Shown piece after piece: positions 5,757 through 10,441 of a DNA stretch of 10,441 bases. The notes below the pieces were generated by a model. It was given only the letters and a program-made list of their open reading frames with translations, ran no database searches and was not told where the DNA came from. The stretch's first letter is position 1. The number at the start of each line of letters is the position of its first letter. The translations under genes were made by a program, and so were the position numbers. Origin of the DNA: Treponema sp. (GTDB taxonomy: Bacteria; Spirochaetota; Spirochaetia; Treponematales; Breznakiellaceae); assembly GCA_031273835.1 (NCBI GenBank), contig JAISRD010000087.1, positions 1 to 10,441 of the forward strand. The letters are read 5' to 3'.

Positions 5757-8209
5757 ACGCCGAGCCTGGTCCTGCGCAGTATATCAAGGCCCGTCTGCAC
5801 CGTGGCGGGATTTCTCCCCGACAGGGGCAGTATACGCTCATGGATCGCGTCAATGAGCCAGTCCGTCTGGGGGAAGAAATATTCCTCACATTCCGGCGCG
5901 GGGGTGATCCAGTTGCGGCTTCCCACCACCACAGGCGGGGCGTCCAGGTAATCAAAGGCCAGTTGGCTCACATTGGATGCCACGGTATGGAGGAAGGAAC
6001 CCCGCTCCACGGCGTCGCTGGCCAAAAGGAGGCGGCCGGTTTTTTTGACCGACTCGACGATCTTTTCATAATTAAGGGGATTGATAAAGCGGAGGTCTAT
6101 TAGTTCCGCCTCAAGGCCGTACTGCTCTTTAAGTATCTTCGCCGCGTCCACGGCCCGGTACAGGGTCGCCCCGATGGTGGCAATGGTAATGTCTTTGCCG
6201 GTCCTGCGCAGGGCCGGCTCCCCTTCGGGGACCTCGTAGTAATCCTCAGGCACGGTCTTTTCAAATTCCTCGCCCTTATCATAGAGAAGCTGGCTTTCAA
6301 AGAACACCACCGGATCGCTTCCCCGCAGGGCCAGGTTGAGCATACCCTTAGCGTCGTAGGCCGTGGCGGGAAACATCGCCTTAAGACCCGGAATATGGGC
6401 CACCAGGGAAGTCCAATCCTGGCTGTGCTGCGCGCCGTATTTATTACCCACCGAGACCCGGATTACCAGGGGCATCTTGAGGAGCCCCGCGGACATGGAC
6501 TGCCATTTGGAGGCCTGGTTAAAGATCTCGTCCCCCGCCCGGCCCATAAAATCGCAGTACATCAATTCCACCACCGCCCGGCCTCCGCACATGGCGTAGC
6601 CCACGCCGGCGCCGACTATGGCGCCCTCGGAAATGGAACTGTTAAAGAGCCGGTGATAGGGAAGGGCCTCGGTAAGGCCCCGGTATACGGCGAACGCGCC
6701 GCCCCAGTCGCGGTTCTCCTCCCCCCAGGCGGCCATGGTGGGATCAATACGGAAGCGGTGCAGCATCGCCTCGAAAAGACCGTCCCGGTACTGGAACATC
6801 CTGTTCTTGCTCACCGGTTTTCCCTCGCCGTCAAAGGCGCTGCGTATCTTTCCCGCCAGGGCCTTAACCCGCGGGTTTTCACTGCCCGCGTCAAGCAGAT
6901 CCGGCGTCCTGTCTTCCATCTTTTCAAGCTTTGTATTGGAGAACATCACCGACTCGATGAACTGAAAGGAGGCGCGGGGGCTTTCGGCGTCGTTTACGGC
7001 AAGCTTCGCCACGGCGCTGAGTTTCTCCAGTATAGCCCCCCGCAGGGTTTCCGCTTCGGAATCGGTGATCTGCCTGTTGTCGATAAGGTACTGTTTATAT
7101 TCGGCTATGGCGTCGGTCTTCTGCCAGGTCTCGACCTCTTCCCTGGTACGGTAGCTTGAAGCGTCCGAGGGGGAGTGCCCCGAGTAGCGGTAGGTGATCG
7201 TATCCAGCAGCGCCGGACCCCTGCCCTCAAGGAGTACCGCTTTTTTACGCTGTACCGCGTCTGCCACGGCCAGGGGATTGTAGCCGTCTACCCGCTCGGC
7301 GTGCATATTGTCGGGGTTTACCCCGGCGCCGACCCGGGCCAGAGTACCGTAACCCATGGTTTCGCCCCTGGTCTGTCCGCCCATGCCGTAAAAGTTATTG
7401 AAGAAGTTAAACAGTATGGGGGGGCCTCCGTGGGGTCCCTCCGTGGGCCAGAGGGTTTTATACTGATCCATGGCGGCGATGCAGATCGCCTCCCAGACCG
7501 GGCCGCAGCCCAGGGCGCCGTCTCCCACGTTGGAGATCACGATGCCCTTCTTGGAGTTGATCAGCTTGAACAGGGCCGCTCCGGCGGCAATATCCGCCGA
7601 ACCTCCCACGATGGCATTGTTGGGCATGGATCCGAAGGGGAGAAAATAGGCGTGCATGGAACCCCCCAGGCCCCGGTTAAATCCCGCGTTACGGGCGAAA
7701 ATTTCACCCAGGGCGCCGTAGAGTATAAAGTTTTCCGCCAGGTCCTTTGTATTTTTGTGGGGAACCTTTTCGGCCATGCGCAGGGTATCGCCGCCTAAGA
7801 ATTCCTTCATGATGATCTCAAGCTTGGCATCGTCAAGCTTTGAAGCCGCCGATAAGCACTTGGCGAGAAGTTCGCCGTGGCTGCGGTGGGACCCGAAGAT
7901 AAAATCATCGGTATCAAGGTTGACGCACTGGCCCACCGCCGCCGCCTCCTGCCCCATGGACAGATGGGCCGGCCCCTTGTGATTGTATTCGATTCCGTTC
8001 CAGGCCCCCTGAATTTTGAAGGTATTCATCATAGTTTCAAATTCCCGGATCGTCATCATGTCGTAAAGAATACGGATGAGCCTGTCCTTTCCGTATGTTT
8101 CCAGCTCCTTTTTAAAGCTGCTTTTGTACTGATTAACGGGCACATCGTTAATTTTGATAAAACCGGGTTTCCGCAGCTCAACCGGGTCTACAAATAGTGA
8201 TTTCGGCAT
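5753..8209 (-). CDS. fused E1 alpha-beta subunit of a thiamine-diphosphate 2-oxo-acid (pyruvate/acetoin-type) dehydrogenase complex
   Basis: This is an 818-aa single chain joining the two E1 subunits, which decarboxylate or cleave the substrate on thiamine diphosphate and reductively acylate the E2 lipoyl group. The alpha half (about 45-400) has GGSMH at 182-186, the thiamine-diphosphate motif beginning GDG at 229-231 and ending at NN 271-272 (longer than usual between them), and YRYSGHSPSDASSYRTREE at 340-358, matching the phosphorylation-loop region of PDH E1 alpha. A poorly assigned linker of about 80 residues follows. The beta half (about 470-795) has ISEGAIVG with Glu528, the expected cofactor-activating Glu, AQHSQ with His595, and PGLKAMFPATAYDAKG at 607-622. 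A strong ribosome binding site precedes the ATG. Most 2-oxo-acid dehydrogenases keep alpha and beta separate. The substrate could be pyruvate, acetoin or another acyloin; the motifs do not settle it. The stop shares ATGA with the next gene. Confidence 0.93.
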   Translation of the reverse strand: MPKSLFVDPVELRKPGFIKINDVPVNQYKSSFKKELETYGKDRLIRILYDMMTIREFETMMNTFKIQGAWNGIEYNHKGPAHLSMGQEAAAVGQCVNLDTDDFIFGSHRSHGELLAKCLSAASKLDDAKLEIIMKEFLGGDTLRMAEKVPHKNTKDLAENFILYGALGEIFARNAGFNRGLGGSMHAYFLPFGSMPNNAIVGGSADIAAGAALFKLINSKKGIVISNVGDGALGCGPVWEAICIAAMDQYKTLWPTEGPHGGPPILFNFFNNFYGMGGQTRGETMGYGTLARVGAGVNPDNMHAERVDGYNPLAVADAVQRKKAVLLEGRGPALLDTITYRYSGHSPSDASSYRTREEVETWQKTDAIAEYKQYLIDNRQITDSEAETLRGAILEKLSAVAKLAVNDAESPRASFQFIESVMFSNTKLEKMEDRTPDLLDAGSENPRVKALAGKIRSAFDGEGKPVSKNRMFQYRDGLFEAMLHRFRIDPTMAAWGEENRDWGGAFAVYRGLTEALPYHRLFNSSISEGAIVGAGVGYAMCGGRAVVELMYCDFMGRAGDEIFNQASKWQSMSAGLLKMPLVIRVSVGNKYGAQHSQDWTSLVAHIPGLKAMFPATAYDAKGMLNLALRGSDPVVFFESQLLYDKGEEFEKTVPEDYYEVPEGEPALRRTGKDITIATIGATLYRAVDAAKILKEQYGLEAELIDLRFINPLNYEKIVESVKKTGRLLLASDAVERGSFLHTVASNVSQLAFDYLDAPPVVVGSRNWITPAPECEEYFFPQTDWLIDAIHERILPLSGRNPATVQTGLDILRRTRLGV

Positions 8210-8210
8210 T

Positions 8211-8221
8211 TTCCTCTCCTT
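8211..8221 (-). promoter_or_regulatory. ribosome binding site of the E1 gene
   Basis: AAGGAGAGGAA on the minus strand ends directly before the AATG of the E1 start at 8209. It is a strong site and supports that start. Confidence 0.75.
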
Positions 8222-8255
8222 AAATTAAACAGCCCCGCCTTGGGCGGATAACCGC

Positions 8256-8296
8256 TTTTGTTCATATCATTGCGGCGAAATCTGATATGGACGAAA
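8256..8296. repeat. 14-bp imperfect inverted repeat (TGATATGRACRAAA) upstream of the E1 gene
   Basis: TTTTGTTCATATCA at 8256-8269 and TGATATGGACGAAA at 8283-8296 are inverted copies matching at 12 of 14 positions, separated by 13 bp. The right arm is also one arm of the hairpin at 8286-8316, so the two RNA structures exclude each other. It could equally be a protein-binding operator. Confidence 0.5.
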
Positions 8297-8316
8297 CACT
8301 GAATCTTTCATCCATA
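8286..8316 (-). other. intercistronic hairpin 6 nt after the lpdA stop
   Basis: The transcript can form an 11-bp stem with one G-U wobble: UAUGGAUGAAA (8316-8306) pairs with UUUCGUCCAUA (8296-8286) across a 9-nt loop. It starts about 6 nt beyond the lpdA stop codon. No run of U follows, so it is not a standard intrinsic terminator; mRNA stabilisation, processing or partial attenuation are possible. Confidence 0.55.
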
Positions 8317-8321
8317 ACTGA

Positions 8322-9749
8322 TCAGCTTTCGCCCAGCGACCATACCGCATCGCGTATTACTTCCGCCACGCTGGGATGGGGAAAGATCAGCTCCCTCACA
8401 TCCTGTACGCGCATTTCATTTTCGATAAGCCCCGCCGCTCCCCAGATGATCTCCGAGGCATAGGGGCCGATAAGATGTATGCCCAGTATGCGGCCGTTAT
8501 CCGCATCGGCAAGTACCTTTACATTGCCCGCCGCTTTAACGCCGTTCTCGGCGATAAAGCGGCCCGACACGGTCATCGGCAGGGCGGCCTTCTTTACGGC
8601 GATACCCCGCAGGGCCGCCTCCTGTTCGGTAAGGCCGGCCCCGGCGGCCTCCGGCAGGGAATACACCGCCCAGGGAACGGCGTTACCCCGCCATACGTTG
8701 GCCGGGCCGGGCAAGCCGGGCCGGGCCGTATCGTTCCGCATTTCCAGATAGGCGGCCATATCCGCTACGGCGATCTCCGCCATGCGGTAAGCCGAGTGGG
8801 CCAGCATACTTACGCCGTTTACATCACCCGCAGCCCAGACGCCGCTTATATTGGTGCGCATACGCTCGTCCACGGTAACGCCCTTGGCGGCGGCGTCAAG
8901 TCCCGCTCCCCCGGCGCCCCAGGAAGCCGTTTCCGCCCGCCTGCCCACGGCCATGAGTATGACCCCTTCCGGGCCCGTATCAAGGGAGGCGTCTTTGCCG
9001 TCCCGGGTTTTGAAAAACACCTTCCCGCCGTCTATTTTTTCAACCCTGCAGCCCAGGTGAAAGTCTATGCCCTTAAGCGCCCGGCGCAGGAGCGGCGCGT
9101 GATCCTTATCCATGGGGGGGATTATCTCATCAAGCATTTCAATGACCGAAACTTCGGTTCCCAGGGAATAAAAAAGGCTGGCGAATTCTATACCTATGAC
9201 GCCCCCCCCTATAATACAGAGCTTGCGGGGAATTTCCTTAACCGAAAGAAGCCCTGTGGAATCGAGTACCTGAGGGTTGCCCGAAGCGCCGGGTATAGGC
9301 GGCATGGCCGGAACCGAACCGGCGGCGACCAGTACGGCCCCCGCCTCGTAGACGTTTTCCCCCACCCGTACCGCCCGCTTTGCCCCGTCAACGATAAGAA
9401 CCCCCGTACCGGTAAGGGTCTCGGCCTTCACACGCTTGAGCTGGGCGGCAACGCCGGCCCGCAGGGTCTCCACGGTTTTTTCCTTCCAGGCCAGCATCTC
9501 ATTCCAGTTGACACTGAGCTTTTCCGCGTGGACCCCGAAGATCGCCGCCTCCTTTGCGTGGATGTACTGTTTGGCCCCGTTGAGAAGTGATTTGGTGGGG
9601 ATACAGCCGACATTCAGGCAGGTTCCGCCCAGGTAGTTTTTCTCAACCACCAGGACTTTCTTTCCCAGATGGCCCAGGCGTTCCGCCGCCAGGTACCCCG
9701 CCGGCCCGCCTCCGATAACGATAACGTCGTACATCATTTTGCCAGCCAT
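8322..9749 (-). CDS. lpdA: dihydrolipoamide dehydrogenase (E3)
   Basis: This flavoprotein re-oxidises the dihydrolipoyl group of E2 and passes electrons through FAD to NAD+. At 475 aa it has normal family length. Residues 13-18 (GGGPAG) form the FAD-binding fold. The redox disulfide is GGTCLNVGCIPTKS with C44 and C49. GGGVIG at 181-186 begins the NAD domain, AGD at 307-309 is the second FAD contact, and the C-terminal active-site base lies in FPHPSVAEV (H458, E463), with Ser where Thr is more usual. I chose the ATG at 9749 because AAGGA lies 9 nt upstream. This start overlaps the E2 gene by 16 bp. A second ATG at 9737 forms an ATGA overlap with the E2 stop but has a poorer ribosome binding site. 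Being encoded inside the operon, it probably serves this complex specifically. Confidence 0.96.
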   Translation of the reverse strand: MAGKMMYDVIVIGGGPAGYLAAERLGHLGKKVLVVEKNYLGGTCLNVGCIPTKSLLNGAKQYIHAKEAAIFGVHAEKLSVNWNEMLAWKEKTVETLRAGVAAQLKRVKAETLTGTGVLIVDGAKRAVRVGENVYEAGAVLVAAGSVPAMPPIPGASGNPQVLDSTGLLSVKEIPRKLCIIGGGVIGIEFASLFYSLGTEVSVIEMLDEIIPPMDKDHAPLLRRALKGIDFHLGCRVEKIDGGKVFFKTRDGKDASLDTGPEGVILMAVGRRAETASWGAGGAGLDAAAKGVTVDERMRTNISGVWAAGDVNGVSMLAHSAYRMAEIAVADMAAYLEMRNDTARPGLPGPANVWRGNAVPWAVYSLPEAAGAGLTEQEAALRGIAVKKAALPMTVSGRFIAENGVKAAGNVKVLADADNGRILGIHLIGPYASEIIWGAAGLIENEMRVQDVRELIFPHPSVAEVIRDAVWSLGES

Positions 9750-10441
9750 ATATCTATATCCTTAAGGGCCCCGCACAGGGCCTTAAGGAATTCCGCCGCC
9801 GGAGCGCCGTCCACAACCGCGTGATCGATGGTGAGGCTTAGGCCCATCCGGGGAATTACCTCGTATTGGCCCGGCGCGGTTTCCGAGGGCCTGGGCAGGA
9901 TGGCGCAGACCCCGAGTATGGCCGTTTCGGGGACGTTGATCACCGGGGTAAAACTCTCCACCCCGGCGCTCCCCAGGTTTGTTACGGTAAAGGTTGATCC
10001 GTGCAGTTCGTCGGGGGAGACGCTTCCGTTCCTGCAGGATTCGGCGAGCCGCTTTGCCTCCCGCGAAATTTCCGACAGTGTAAGAGTCTCCGCGTGGCGC
10101 AGTACCGGCACCATGAGCCCCCTGCCGGTGGCCACCGCCACCCCGAGATGAACCGTGTTGTAGGTCCGTACCAGAACGGTATCGCCGGTCAGCTTAAGGG
10201 CGTTCAGGGAAGGATGGAGGGGCAGTATACGGGAAACTGCAAAAAGGACCAGATCGTTGATCGTGATCCGGGACAGGCCGAAGGCGGGATCGCTGGATTT
10301 AAACTTCGCCCTGAGTTTTTGCAGCGACACCGCCGGGGCGGAGGCGTTAAGGGTAAAGGCCGCCGTGGATGTGTGGGAGAGCATCATCTGGTCCGCGATG
10401 ACCCTCCGTATGCCCTTAAGGGGCGTCTCGGTATATTCGGG
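9734..10441 (-). CDS. 2-oxo-acid dehydrogenase E2 component (dihydrolipoyl acyltransferase), C-terminal part, 5' end outside window
   Basis: This is the catalytic domain of the E2 core of a pyruvate/acetoin-type dehydrogenase complex, which moves the acyl group from lipoyl-lysine to CoA. The frame stays open to the window edge: reading from 10441 gives a TPLKGIRRVIADQM stretch, the usual start of the E2 catalytic domain, so the Met at 10387 is internal and not the start. About 235 residues are visible. The C-terminal active-site motif HxxxDG is intact as DHAVVDG, followed by a typical C-terminal helix (AAEFLKAL). Other family segments are visible: GVAVATGRGLMVPVL and FTVTNLGSAGVESFTPVIN. The lipoyl and peripheral-subunit-binding domains would lie upstream and cannot be seen. 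Its stop overlaps the start of the E3 gene, which fits one complex. The acyl specificity (acetyl or other) cannot be read from this fragment. Confidence 0.94.
   Translation of the reverse strand, partial: PEYTETPLKGIRRVIADQMMLSHTSTAAFTLNASAPAVSLQKLRAKFKSSDPAFGLSRITINDLVLFAVSRILPLHPSLNALKLTGDTVLVRTYNTVHLGVAVATGRGLMVPVLRHAETLTLSEISREAKRLAESCRNGSVSPDELHGSTFTVTNLGSAGVESFTPVINVPETAILGVCAILPRPSETAPGQYEVIPRMGLSLTIDHAVVDGAPAAEFLKALCGALKDIDIWLAK
9759..9763 (-). promoter_or_regulatory. ribosome binding site of lpdA
   Basis: AAGGA read on the minus strand lies inside the E2 coding region, 9 nt before the ATG at 9749. It favours this start over the in-frame ATGs at 9737 and 9734. Confidence 0.6.

Larger units (their letters stand above)
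8210..8321 (-). promoter_or_regulatory. structured lpdA-E1 intergenic leader, possible attenuator, operator or processing site
   Basis: At 112 bp this is much the largest gap in the operon; all other junctions are 33 bp or less. On the transcribed strand it contains three related arms (8306-8316, 8283-8296, 8256-8269), of which the middle one can pair with either neighbour. Two small GC stems that share GCGG follow at 8244-8255 and 8235-8247, and then the E1 ribosome binding site. I see no convincing -35/-10 pair and no U-tract. The arrangement could tune E1 relative to E2/E3, mark an mRNA processing site, or bind a repressor as DNA. The pairing is read directly; the function is inference. 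Confidence 0.45.

Noticed and set aside
6395..7798. Plus-strand open frames of 254 and 207 codons opposite the E1 gene
   Set aside because: The minus-strand E1 motifs run through the whole stretch, and the plus-strand products are low-complexity Gly/His/Arg/Val-rich shadows.
8376..9590. 404-codon plus-strand open frame
   Set aside because: Antisense shadow of lpdA, whose flavoprotein motifs are complete. No ribosome binding site or recognisable domain was seen on the plus strand.
9735..9737. lpdA start at the ATG forming ATGA with the E2 stop
   Set aside because: It looks attractive for coupling, but the AAGGA site is spaced for the ATG at 9749. Protein function would be the same with either start.
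10385..10387. E2 start at the Met codon at 10387
   Set aside because: The frame continues upstream to the window edge with conserved E2 sequence (TPLKGIRRVIADQM), so this Met is internal.
1..10441. CRISPR array, tRNA, rRNA, phage or transposase genes
   Set aside because: No regularly spaced repeats, cloverleaf or ribosomal sequence, and no integrase or transposase motifs were seen in either strand.

Overview
The window is one G+C-rich, tightly packed operon read entirely on the minus strand, plus a short gene-poor tail at positions 1-367. In transcription order (right to left) it carries: the C-terminal catalytic half of a 2-oxo-acid dehydrogenase E2 acyltransferase (cut by the window edge), dihydrolipoamide dehydrogenase (E3), a single-chain E1 alpha-beta fusion, a PHP-domain protein, a sorbitol-6-phosphate dehydrogenase-like SDR with a long N-terminal extension, an FGGY sugar/polyol kinase, and a zinc-dependent L-sorbose-1-phosphate reductase-like dehydrogenase.

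Gene spacing is very tight: E2/E3 overlap by 16 bp, E1/PHP share an ATGA, and PHP/SDR, SDR/kinase and kinase/Zn-dehydrogenase are 10, 33 and 15 bp apart. The exception is the 112-bp lpdA-E1 gap, which holds three mutually related pairing arms plus small GC stems just before the E1 ribosome binding site. The operon ends with a perfect 8-bp hairpin directly after the last stop codon. The promoter must lie beyond position 10441, and no regulator or transporter is in view.

Taken together the genes suggest a catabolic route for a sugar alcohol or ketose. The kinase would make a phosphate ester, and the SorE-like and SrlD-like dehydrogenases would interconvert ketose phosphate, polyol phosphate and fructose 6-phosphate-type products. 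What is unusual is the dedicated E1-E2-E3 complex and PHP protein in the same transcript. Either the complex oxidises pyruvate made from the sugar, or it cleaves a pathway-specific 2-oxo, acyloin or dione intermediate to an acyl-CoA, as acetoin dehydrogenase does. The sequence alone does not decide this.

The host is probably an anaerobic or fermentative bacterium. From memory, similar fused E1 proteins occur in Spirochaetes and Lachnospiraceae-type Firmicutes, but the taxon cannot be fixed from this window. Positions 1-367 differ in base composition from the operon and contain hairpins, a degenerate tandem 8-mer and short direct repeats, but no convincing gene.
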